A program made the position numbers and the translations under genes. From positions 9,944,267-10,008,266 of the forward strand of contig NC_062243.1 in assembly GCF_905475465.1 (NCBI RefSeq): a DNA stretch of 64,000 nt. Direction: 5' to 3'. This document shows, piece by piece, positions 22,969-35,000 of this stretch (positions are counted from its first letter, which is position 1; every line of letters starts with the position of its first letter). The stretch comes from Pieris napi. Taxonomy: Eukaryota > Arthropoda > Insecta > Lepidoptera > Pieridae. Under the pieces are notes generated by a model that made no database searches, was not told the DNA's origin, and saw only the letters and a list, made by a program, of their open reading frames with translations.

Positions 22969-25092
22969 ATGTTGGCCTTAAAATGTTTGGTACGGTATTT
23001 TAATTTTTTGTAATTGTTTTGCGAGAAATATCTCAATTTTAATACTTTTAACACTGTTTCAGTTTATTCTAATAATTACATGCGGAGAAGTATTCTCAAA
23101 TAATGAAGAAAACACTGGATTCGATCAGTCGTTGGGTACCGAGAGCATTTTAGAGGATGTGAAATCTGGTTAGTAAATTTATTTAAGTACATATTATATG
23201 CTGACGTTCGATAGTTAAATGATTCTAATATTAAACTCAAACCCATTTCGATTACAGGTAAAATATCTCTTTCATCCAATCCCGTGGCTACTGCAATGCT
23301 AGAAGTTGATAAAAATCTATACCCTCAGTTCTTTGATACTATAGTCAGTAGTTCTATCGATTCTATTCAAAGAGAAGTGGCTCCCAAAAATATATTCGCT
23401 GCAGAAAATTTTGGTTTCAATCCCATTGCAAGTCAGGGTTTTACTCATCAGTCTCTTCGCCGTGAAGAATCAGACCTGACATCACAACCTCTTGATTTAT
23501 TGCGTAATGCACGCCCACTTAAATATAATATCCGGACAGTTCATGATCCCAATTATCGCGTCTTTAAACCCGAAGAACAGGAAGACGGGGCAGAAATTTT
23601 ATCAGCTTTAAAAAAAAATCCCGCTGTGTCAGCCTATTTCCAACCTCTTGTTAATGCTCAAGTTACACATCCTCTGCATTATCGAAGAGACGAATCTGTT
23701 GAAAGTCTTGAAAGTGACTCAAATTACAAGCCAAATCCTTATATTGCAGGACCTGTGCGTATCCGACGTTATACCAGAGGGCGAAGCCGGGAAAATGAGA
23801 AAAAGAGAGACGACGAGGATGATGCTTCCTATGACTATAGTTCGGAGTATGAGGCTATGCCAAAAGCTTTCAAGGGAAGTCGTTATAGCGCCTATAAGGA
23901 TGATAAAGACTCTAAGGATAAATACGATTATCCTTATAATTACGATAGTGGCTATGACCACAAAGAATATGACAGAATCAAAGAATTATCGGATAAACAA
24001 GCTGCAGAAATTAAAGAAAATCCTGGTAACTGCAAGGAAGTTAAGCGAGATGGAATGACCTGTAATGTATGCAAGGACCCCAAAACGGGTGGTAATTATG
24101 AATCCTGTTCATACCAGGCTGAACCGAAAAATAATAAATATGCTTATTCAAAGGAAAAAAACTTTGACAGCAACGATGAACCCGATGATAAATCTGGCGA
24201 AGAAAATGATAAGCCCGCAAAAATAAAAAACTATGAAGACTCCCCGGATGACAAAACGGGTCCACAAAAATTTTCTGATTCCGAAGAAAAGCCTTCTAAT
24301 AACTATAAACGTGGCGACGATGATGATAAATATAAATCATATTATATTCATACTTCCAATCCCAAGCCTAGTGAGGCGTTACGAGCATCAAGCGAAGAAA
24401 ATAACGACGATAGGACCAAATCGAAAGGATACGACTATCAAAAGGCACTGCCAGGATTTTATTCGGACAATGAACCAAAGAAAGATGTGGAACATGTACT
24501 AGCAGAATTTAAAAAGAAGGACAGATCGGCATGTAATAAGGTTCAGAAAAACGGAATGACATGTTTTCAGTGCCTTGATAAGGCTGGATTGAAACATGAA
24601 GAGTGTATGTTTGTTTCCGAGTCGGCCCCCAAGAAAAGTCATTTGGCATATCAGGAAGTTAAAGAATTTACATCTAAACCTGCTACGCTCGAAGAAGGCA
24701 ACGAAGGTTCGGAAAGTCAAACTATAACCACAAGTACGCCCCCATTACAAACGTCAGCGATAAGTAAACGATCGAATAAACAGAAACGAAAGAAGGCAAC
24801 ACACGCATCTCTAGCTGCGTCTGCTAGTAATCCTGTAGCTGCGACTGCAACTAAACAAAGGTCCGTAAAAGTTAAAAGAAGTCAGAATAGTGAAGTAAAT
24901 GAAGAAAAGCCCTTCGCTGATGAGCCAAATATTGCCCCGCCGGAGGAATTTGCAGGTGCCGATTCAAAAGGTGCATTTTGGGCAGAAACTGTCCCACGTT
25001 ACAGCGCAGATTTAGGCGTTTCTTTACCGGAATACATGCTCTCAAGATCAGATCATGAGGCTTCATTTGATGAGTTAGTCTTAGGAGCTTAA
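22969..25092 (+). CDS. Secreted, disordered protein with two four-cysteine modules (653 aa)
   Basis: Three exons: 22969-22989, 23063-23168, 23258-25092; the total is 1962 nt and in frame. The first two join to give a textbook signal peptide (MLALKCLFILIITCGEVFS), which is why I chose this start despite the tiny first exon and weak donor GTACGG. The mature chain is rich in Asp, Glu, Lys, Ser and Tyr with many YD/YDY and KDDKD repeats, so it is largely disordered. Two related modules have the spacing C-x9-C-x2-C-x10/11-C, starting at Cys301 (GMTCNVCKDPKTGG) and Cys468 (GMTCFQCLDKAG). Each is followed by a similar Lys/Tyr-rich stretch. A basic segment (SNKQKRKK) near residue 550 has dibasic sites. 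I do not recognise the family; an extracellular-matrix or cuticle role is a guess. AATAAA near 25378 is a plausible poly(A) signal. Confidence 0.85.
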
Positions 25093-26869
25093 GATAAGAC
25101 CTCAGTAATACTTAGATATGATTACTAAAACAGGATCGTGTCTTAACCCCATTCCGAGACTATACACCGCCTAGTTATTTCTGTTTATAATTGTGAACCA
25201 AAAGAACTATGTAACATTTGTAATGTAAAAGTGGAAGGGTATTTTTACAGACTTATTTTAATATTATTAAAGCTAGGCGTTTTATAATACTACGAACAAT
25301 ACTTATTATGATTACGTTGTTAAATTTTAAGATAGGTGTCTAGCCTATCTAGTTATTGTTGACTAGTTTTATTTTATAAATAAATATTTTTATATAATAC
25401 ATGTGTTTATTGTTGTACAAATTATTTTCACGAAAATATTTAACTTCCCTGACATTGAGCGCGAAACTACCGCCGGTGATACATGGTTCTATACAAGTAT
25501 CTCAAGCTTGCTAATATCTTATATAAATTGCCTATGGATACGGTTTAGTCACAAAAATATTAATTTGAATTAAACATAGAGTGACCCATTTGAATCAAAT
25601 AAGAAATGGAACAATGAAATTCTAAGCTGCTGAACTTGTTGGCATTAAATCCGGTCAGCGGCCCAGATGTCAATATGTACGCCGTATACCGATCAACTGG
25701 TAATTGTCCAAATTTAACGTCACAAAGACACGAACCGCGACGTAGTGAAGATCCTACGAGGAAAGAGAAAGTAATTACAATTTGATTTTACGTCCGCTTA
25801 TTCCTTTGTTGAAAACACATCGGGTTTTCCTAAAATACCTTGTTATTCTGTCTGCGAAAGTGTAGAACAACAGTGCGTGTTTAAATACATGTAAGTTTAA
25901 TTATGTTGCGCTATTATTTAAGCTCATAAGTATCATCAGTTATTTATAATGAACTTAATTAAAATAAATTTCTACTTGTGTGCAAGTTTCGGCTTAATAG
26001 ATTACAGACCCGTGTAAAAGTTGTCAAATTAATAATAAATAAGTAACTTAGCGTTTTTCGATCTAAATCTGAATCTAGATCTGAACTGTGAACCATAGGT
26101 AGTGCCTATGTTAAAAATATTTTTAATAATACTTTTAGTTTCTTAGTAATTAAATAAACCCTCATACATTACAAAGCGAAAACTGTTGGACGCCCTATCT
26201 CGGAAATGGTAATTTAGGATATTTTCGTCTATATTAAATTTGATAAACAATGTTTTATTATAAAACAAATAGGTGTTGTTCGTCTTATGATGAATTGTAA
26301 AAAGACCCGTAAAACTGCGGGCACAACTATTTAATTAGGTATATTACCAATTTATACATAAATTTCATAGTTATCACATTATTAGAGGCGTAAAAGATAA
26401 AAAATATTTTTTTCTAAAAACCTGACTTGTTATCATGATTAAACTGCTATTAAATTATTTTAATAGTACAGTAGTTATATAAATACAAATACTTCCCAAT
26501 ATTTTACGAAATGACCCAACAATAAAAAGTAATCTTATGAGAAATCGTTCAAACAGCCGATGTCGAAAATGATTTCTTGTATCTGTGCCAAATAACCAAT
26601 TCAATTGAATTGCGTAGTTGTTTCTTTACGGCTTGCCCGTGTTTATTTTTATATCATCAAACGTTGGCCTGTACAAAAGCCTAGAATGTTTGGTGTATAT
26701 GTATATTACACAGTATATCTAGCAATCGGAAATTTTAGTTATAAAAGTTTAGTTTAGTTATAAACAAAACTATTTCATAGGAATAACGAATAGTGTAGAT
26801 CAATACAGATTAATATGTAATGTCGTGAATAAATTTTTTAAATATATCATGTTTTATAAAGAATGTCAG
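25093..26869. other. Intergenic; possible non-coding first exon near 25800-25888
   Basis: No ORF or transposon is clear. A strong donor (ACAT|GTAAGTTT) at about 25888-25889 could end a 5' UTR exon of the gene whose coding part starts at 26877. There is no direct support for this. Confidence 0.3.
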
Positions 26870-27900
26870 TAGTCCTATGAGAACGGCCCCCGTGATTTTG
26901 GTGATCTTATTTTGCATAAAGAACCTGGATTCGATTTCTGCCGCATCATCTATATTAGTTGCTAATTCTTACAAAAGGAGTAGAACAGACACATCAACAG
27001 CACAAGTAAACCTCCAACAATTTTTATTTATCTGAGAAACGTAGAGGATATTGGTATGTTTATGTTAAACAAATAATTTTCAGAATACCCAATTCCAGTA
27101 ATAATGAGCGCAGACTATTTAAATTACGATGACGTCAGTGACATTGACGTGAATTCGCTACCATTGAAGCCACCACAAGCTTTGATTCCTCCCGAGAAGG
27201 CAATCCGGCGGACGTGGCATCCAGTAATGTGGGATGATGGCAGCCAACCAGGAGACCAGCCGATAGGAGAAGTAAGCTGAGATTCCACTGCTTTTACCCG
27301 CCGATGCAAATAACTTTTATGCATTTCATCAATATCGGTTTCGCTGAATGTTTTAGTTTCATAGAATTTTTATTTCGATTTTCAATAAGTAATATATCGC
27401 AATTACTTAACCATTTATAGTTTCTCTCATAGACGTTTAGATTTCGAATCATTCCCATTAGTATTTAACTCAATTATTAAACGGATGACAATACATTTCG
27501 TTCTAATAATTTATATCCTTAACTTGTTATAAAAGCATTTCAGTTTCACTTATATTTTGATTTTAGAAAGTAATATTTTCTTATAATATTCTAAGCTGAT
27601 ATATTTAAATTATACTTTCGCTTCTCGATACTATAAAATATACAAAAAGTCATTGATAAAGTTTATCATTTTCATATATTGACACTATGAGCCAAGTTTA
27701 TTCAATGTTTTGTTTACTTTAAACAATTTTTCTAGGCACACCCACCATCCAAAGAGTTCCCTCACAAGAAACAAATCCGTAACATTAGACGTCTCATTGC
27801 TGAAGGAAAAGTCAAACCTACGTCTGAAACTCTTATTTTCTTCCTTTGTAATAAATTTGCTATCTCAGAAGAAAGACAAGCGAGGATGAGAGACTCTTAA
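26870..27900 (+). CDS. Probable small secreted protein (about 151 aa), splicing uncertain
   Basis: The last two exons are well supported: 27084-27271 (donor GAA|GTAAGC) and 27736-27900, ending at TAA. They encode a Pro-rich then basic protein (DDVSDIDVNSLPLKPPQ, WHPVMWDDGSQPGDQP, HKKQIRNIRRLIAEGKVKP). Upstream, an acceptor at 868-869 of the 26-kb block precedes an ATG at 26877 that opens a clear signal peptide (MRTAPVILVILFCIKNLDSI). Keeping frame requires the weak donor AGGA|GTAGAA after 26979. The stronger-looking CAA|GTAAAC further on would hit a stop six codons into the next exon. Alternatively translation starts at the ATG at 27104 and the protein is not secreted. I do not recognise the family; a peptide precursor is possible but unproven. 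AATAAA near 28081 is a plausible poly(A) signal. Confidence 0.5.
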
Positions 27901-29095
27901 ATATAAATTTAATTAACGTTTAAAATGTATAAAATACCTAGTTAGGACTATTATACCATGTTGTATGAAAATGGTGATATAAAATTACATATGTATCTTT
28001 AGATATAAAGTTCGTGAAAATCATTCATTTATAAATGAATTATATTTTTGGAAAGTGATATGTAAATTTCATTATTAAGAAATAAATTTTATTACTGTAT
28101 CAATTTATATTTTCATACTTAAAAGTTGTCGTATGTAGATGTAAATAAATAACAGGTGAATTAAATTAAAAAATAAATAAATAAAAATCTATCCGTGTAG
28201 CTTTAATGTTCTCTTATTTATCGAAATGCAGCATATTGCAGTATCCTCCACATTCAACATAAAATCTTTTAAATCTATATTACATAGACGCCGATACGTA
28301 TAAAAATTATGCACTCTATTCCTTGTACCGGTCGCGGCGCGACAACAAATTGACCTACGAGTCACTCGCTCCGACGAACGCGTCGTCGTTTCGGAAACGT
28401 TACATATAATTTATATTCTTCATAGAAATTATCTACACACGAGACTTTTATAAATCAAAATTGTATATAACTTAGATAAAAAATGTAGAATCGCATCTAT
28501 CGAGCGGCGGCCGGGCCATGCGATCCGTCAAAATAAATAAAAAGTATAAAAAATCGTAATGTATCGGCGATGGAACGCGCACTTAAGTGTCTTCTCACTG
28601 ATATAGTTCACTGCACTAAGGCCGGCACGAAACACACGCGCACTACCACGGCGACACTTCTTAGTATAATGGAATAAATTAAATATAACATTTAAATTTA
28701 AGAATACATGAAAATCATAACTTAATTAAATTTATAATTCGAATGGAATTAGTAGCACAGTGTAATAACTATGCAACTAAAGAGCCGCTGCGTCGACGCC
28801 GACAGAAAATATTGCCTTTATCATATGCGACATACAAAAATTAGTTTACCGCAACCACCAATCTCAAGTCTTTAAGCTTCAGCATCAGCCGGACAGCTCA
28901 ATCTGGTTTCGACTGATTCACATTCTGGAATCATCTGCCTCGCGTACGCATAGAATAGCGACAAAAGTTCCGCTCACCGCAGACGCAGAACTGCACCGCA
29001 GGGCTTAGAGTGCTCGTGTCGCCGCGGGTTTAGCGCGTGTCATCGGTGTGACGCGTGTACGTACGCGGTTAATTCGTGCGGGTCTAGCGTGACGG
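27901..29095. other. Convergent 3' region between the small gene and Nipped-B
   Basis: This stretch separates two genes that face each other. The right part (28320-29095) is unusually CpG- and GC-rich in patches and presumably includes the Nipped-B 3' UTR on the minus strand. I could not place its poly(A) signal with confidence. ATTAAA at about 28202 on the minus strand is one candidate. No repeat was recognised. Confidence 0.4.
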
Positions 29096-32000
29096 CTATG
29101 TGGGCGGGGCCGGCGGGGGAGCGGCGGGCGGAGGCGCGCTCTTGCTGCCCGCTGCTGCCCCCGCTCCCGCTCCGGCCGTACTCGTCGCTGCACTGGCCTC
29201 TTCCTCCTCCTCTTCTTCAGGGTCGAATTTCAACATTAGTTGCTTAAACTGAAACAATACGATACGTTGTATTACGATGGCTTATTTCACTGCAATTGTT
29301 TCGGACAATGGCAAAGTGAACAATTTTCGTCGAAAAAAGTTTGTCAAAAAGTGATTTATAGAATACCACAATAGTTAGTACAATGGCCATTTAAAATATA
29401 CAAAGAAATTTGGTGTAGTCTTTATGTATAGAAATACATATTACTGCTATTAAATAAAGTAACAGAAAAAACGGGTTAGCAATAATTATTCAAATTGAAT
29501 ATATTAATTCTGTTTGTTACTATTTTAAATAATATTGTAATTTGCAGGTGTATTCGAAAAGAATATTAGGCAAAAATATGAGTTTCATCAATGCCAATAA
29601 AAGAAATGTTAATAAATTAAGAGTACTGTAACATATTTACCTCTAAGTAGTCATCGACGAGTCGTCGTCGCGAGTGTTCGTCGAGTTCTTCAACGACATC
29701 GTCTTGTTCGAGCTGTGCGATCGTCGCTTTGGGCTCGAACTGCGGGGCGTGTCTCCGCGATATTGCCTTCTCATATACTTTCACATTTTCTGATGGCGAA
29801 TACTGATTTATTTTTCTAAAAAAATTCAAAGGAAACAATTAGATGTGACGCAATACTACAGATTATAGAAACTAGAAATAAGCTCCAACTTCTGATAAAT
29901 CCAATATGATTAACCGGACTGTGCAATGTGCATATAATCTAAAGCAATCGGTTCCGACGAATCAATTGTTCCAGATGGTAAGAAAGAGAGAAATAACCTT
30001 CTGTTCATCTACTTGATAAAAATAATAACAGAATAGACATTTTAGGTGTTACATAAATACTCTCTATATAATATAAATCTGTAAAGACAACATTCTTATA
30101 AGCAATCATTTAGTATCATGTTTTATAAACATCCATAGAATGATCGATTCAATATTTTGGTAAAAAAATGGTCTGTAGGCTGGAAACACTCGCGAGTCAA
30201 GTAATGGTTGCAGGTGTATACAAACATTTTGTAAAAAAGAGTGACGGAGAGTTATATCCAGTTCTTCTCGTCCGTTCTACGCCTTGATTTGGGAACTGCC
30301 AGTAAATATACATTTAGGATCATTATTTTTTTTACTGACGTCCAAGTGTACCTTTAGCAACCTTAATAAAAAAAATGGTATTGCCTCAGGCGGCGATATT
30401 ATTAAACATGGAACCTGAGACTTTTGACTAGAAAATGACTTTGCGTGTGTTTTAGGTGTAACTCACTAAATGACATTAGTACACTCGTTGTCACGTGATC
30501 TTTTGTTGTCTAGTACAATATCTAATATAAAAAATTGTCGTGTCGCGGTGTTTGTGGTTAAACTCCTCCGAAACGGCTAGACCGATTTTTATCAAATTTT
30601 ATATGCATATTCAGTAGGTCTGAGAATCGGCTTAGTGATAAGGGTTGTCCACCCCTAACATTTTATTTGTATTTTTAGACCATTTTGTTTGTTTTTATTT
30701 TTTTATGATACACCTTCCAAAATACATAACCACCTAATTTTCACCCCCCTACGTTTATTACATAGTTAGTACGCTCTTTTATTGAACTAAAAAATATTTC
30801 CTAGAAATAATATACATGGCAAAACAACGTTTGCCGGGTCAGCTAGTACATATATGTATAAAACAAATAATAAAATAAACATGAAACGTAAAGGCGTGTT
30901 AAATACTCACGCGTCAGTGAGGCCGTACAACTGCTTTAAGTGCTGCTTAAGCACGAGCAGCAATAAGCAGCCCCGGGCCTTTCTCATAGCGTCCCTTAGC
31001 GGGCGTGCATCTTCAGGCATCCGGCAAACCAGCGACTCTGCTTCCTCTTCCTCGTCTTCTTCATCCAGTGCTTCTTTTTCTTTCTCCTCTGTTTCGTCCT
31101 TAATTAATCCCTGTGAAAGGTATGTACAAATATCAATACCATAGAATGGCTACTAATTTCTTGTAAAAAACAGGTTTTTATTAACGCCTCGTTAAACATA
31201 AACTGCGTATGTATGTACAAACTTACCTCACGAAAATGCTGCAAGAGATTGGATCCCGAAGTAGAAATAATAATGTCGATATGGTGAATTATAAAAAGGG
31301 GTTCATCTTGAACTTGATATGGAAAATAACTTAAGTTATCAGCCAGAAACAACATCTGATTCAGTGGCACAGTCTGAAAATCATAAAGTTATATTATTTT
31401 GGTTCACCAAAACATTAGTTGAATTAAAAAATTAAGTAGGAATTTTATTTTTTAAACCAAAACAAAATTATTCAAATAAGCCTTTTTAAAAGCACATAGT
31501 AATCTTTGCTTTTGCTCTACCAATATATAATGATAGATAAATATGAGCCAAAGTTTTGTGTTTCATGGGACAAATAAATATTTTTTTTCTTAGCTACAAA
31601 TATCAAGGCGTTTTTAGGCGGCCTTTAGATTTTAAGATTATTCAAAATTTCGCCATGAGCTAACTAGATGAATTTTATCATAGTTCTACAATACAATAAA
31701 CAAAATAAACTTACCGAAGTATCGTCGAACTGTTTCAGAAACGACAACACGAGTGCCCGCCTCTGCGGTCTCGTATTTCGTAATAATGAATATAAAAAAC
31801 CATTCAGCGCGGACGGTAGATCGTCTTGTTCCTTTTTCCTAAAAAAAAAAATATAAATTTACTAACTAACCTTGTGCGGAAACACAATTCAAAAATAAAA
31901 TAAGTTCTTGAATTTGAAAGAACAACTTTTGACGTTTGGCAGTATACATTTTGACTAGCCAAATTGCACAACTGAAATTTTTAATTTCGTAAATTTTAGT

Positions 32001-35000
32001 AACTACCCACATTGATTATGTTTTGTAATACATAAAACCTGTTTTTTTTTGTGTGGTCAACAAAAAATTTCCTATATAATTTTAATTTACTTAAATAACA
32101 CATATTTACATAAAAATAAATCAGTGGCGCTACAACATTTTTAGGTCTGGGCCTCAGATTTCTGTAATTGTTTGCTTGAATATTTGTCAATCTAATAGAC
32201 AGTAGGTGATCAGCCTCCTGTGCCTGACACTGGATCGCCTTTTAGGTCCAAGGCAAATCGGTTTTCTCACGATGTTTTCCTTCACCGTTCGAACGAATGT
32301 TAAATGCGCACATAGAAACAATGTCCATTGGTGCATTCGGGGACCGAACCTACAACCTCAGGAATGAGAATCGCACGCTGGAGCCACTAGGCCGACACTG
32401 CTCAAACATATTTTCATATATTTGAATACCCACATTAAGAGAAAAATAAACTTACCTAAACCCTCTAATGGCACCTTTGCATTTCACCTGTAAAATCTTC
32501 TGTAACTCGTAAGACAACTTGATACCGAGTTGAGCCTTCATGTGAATAAAACCTGGATATTTTTTATCAATATCTTGAAGGTTTTTGTCCGCTGTATGTG
32601 ACACGGTTACTTCTGTATCTGTACTCATCGATATTAAATATGGGACAATCTGAAATAATATTTGTGTAATCAATACGCGTTAATATTCTTCTTAAATTAA
32701 AAGAAAAAAACTATTACCTTATTCTATATATTTTTTTAAAAATATTAAACCACATCAGTTGTTGAAATTTTTTTACTTCAGTAATATGAAAAATGTATAT
32801 CAGCCCTTTTTAAGATCATCAATATAGGGGTACTACACACCTGAACGGGATGGACCAGTCCCTGCGCGAGCACCAACTGAACAACCTTCATGGCACTGGA
32901 TCGCACTGTAGTACTGGGATGGAGGAAGGAGTCGAGAATTTCCTTCAGGTACAACTGGATCACGGTCGATGCCATACCAGATGAAACATCTCCCATCTCC
33001 TTTAAGTTCTCCATTTTGGAATTTTTTGACCCTATGAATGTGATTTATTGATGATTTTTATTGTCTTTTGAAACATTCTATTTATTTTTAAAAAAATACA
33101 GAAGTTCATTTCACGGCGGAACATTAATTGGTCCCAGTTTCTCCGTCTACCGAATCATTACAATAATATTAAAATACTTTAAAAAAATAAAAATTCAAAC
33201 AAGGTATAATAATTACTAATCCAATATTTCTAGCAAACTTGGAAAACTTAAGTCTCCAGTATAAGGGTACATGTATTAATGTAATAATTTTTTATTTACA
33301 TATTTAGCTTTAGGCCAGGCTTTCTATAACAGACCCAAAATGTAAAGTTTTGTAATTTAAAAAAAAAATGTTATCCCGTGATAATGTGAATGAGAAGCCA
33401 TAATATGTATTTCATACGTTAACAACTACTGCTTTGGGAATCATTTAACTTGGAAAATGTTATGCTTATAAAAGATATTAAAATATGAGTGGGTAAATAA
33501 AAGCCAACTGCTTACATTCCTTATCCTGTCTGATCATCCGCTGTTCTTCTTCTTGTAAGTACATCTCAATATTTCTGAGAACATCTGCTTTCATCTCAAT
33601 AGGGGCCAGCTCAGACGTAAGGAGATGGTGATAGAACTCCTTCAATTCTTGCCTTAACATGAACTCATAATGCCTGACACACACAGAGCCGAGCGCTTTC
33701 AACGTGTGTGACACGAAGTCTTCGTCTTCAAGGCCAACGAAATACATTAATGTACTGTACACTTGTTCTTTGATGTCATTCTGAAATATGGTTTTAAACA
33801 TAAGATGCATGTAAGTTAATATGACGTGCCTTTATTGATATGACAGAAATTTCAATATGGAAATTTAACATAATATTATAATTTAAATATTAACTTTGCT
33901 ATGTGCCAAACTTATTTAAAACAAATTGTTTAAAATAAATACGTAACGTAATTTACATATAAATAAATACATATATAATAAAGCGATCATATGATATGAA
34001 GGAAACTTTTAATTTTTTCTAAATTAAATTAAATCATGATTTGGAAATATTACTCACATGTAATCCGTCAATAACTTTGCCATCGGTAAAGTCAAAATAT
34101 CTTAACAGAAGGCCCACAATGAACAGAGCTCGGCGGAAGTGAGGCCTCGAGTGCAAGGACCGAGTCACTTCTGGATTCCTTTGCCAGCCCTGCTTCCACT
34201 GCAGAAGAATACCTTGGAATGGAAAGTAACTATAAAATGAACACAATATATTCATGTATATTACAAAATAAGGCTGAAATTTTGTAAAACGAACGGAGTC
34301 TGACATATTTTTAGTACTATTTTTTTTAAATTCATTTATTTTATAGAACAATATAATAAAGTCAAGATACATTAGAAAACCACTGTGGTTTGTATAAATG
34401 CAACCATACAGTCATGTTTAGGAGCGAGGTTTTCCAATTTACTTTTTATGTTAGTGAAGCAAACGTTCTCGATGTACAGATCTGAACTTAGGGGGCGTCC
34501 ATAAATTACGTGAGTTGTTTAAGGGGGGAGGGGGTCGAGTCAAATCTCATTTAATCTTACGTTGGAGAGAGGGGGGGTCTTGGCAAATATCACGCAATTT
34601 TTTTTCTAATTAAAAAAAATTAGGAAAACGGTTGACCCTAAAGGCTATCTCTGCAACTTCCCGCTAACTCCATACCTAAACGCTCAACATTTCACTTATT
34701 TTGTTTTAGTTGTAAATAAAAGCACGAAGCAATTTTTTTTTCTTTTTACAATAACAATCCAACGCGTTTACGTAAGAAACCTACATTTTGAAAAATATCA
34801 CGTGAGATTGGGGGTTGGGGGAGGGGGTTGAATAAAATCTCACGACATCTCACCAGGGGGGAGGGAGGTACAGAAAATTTAAAAAACACCTCACGTAATT
34901 TATGGACGCCCCCTTACGTTACCGCGTGGGTCTGTACGTCATGCTCAACTCGTTTTTTTATTTCATCTCGAAAAAAGTGCTCAACTAGAAGACATTTATT

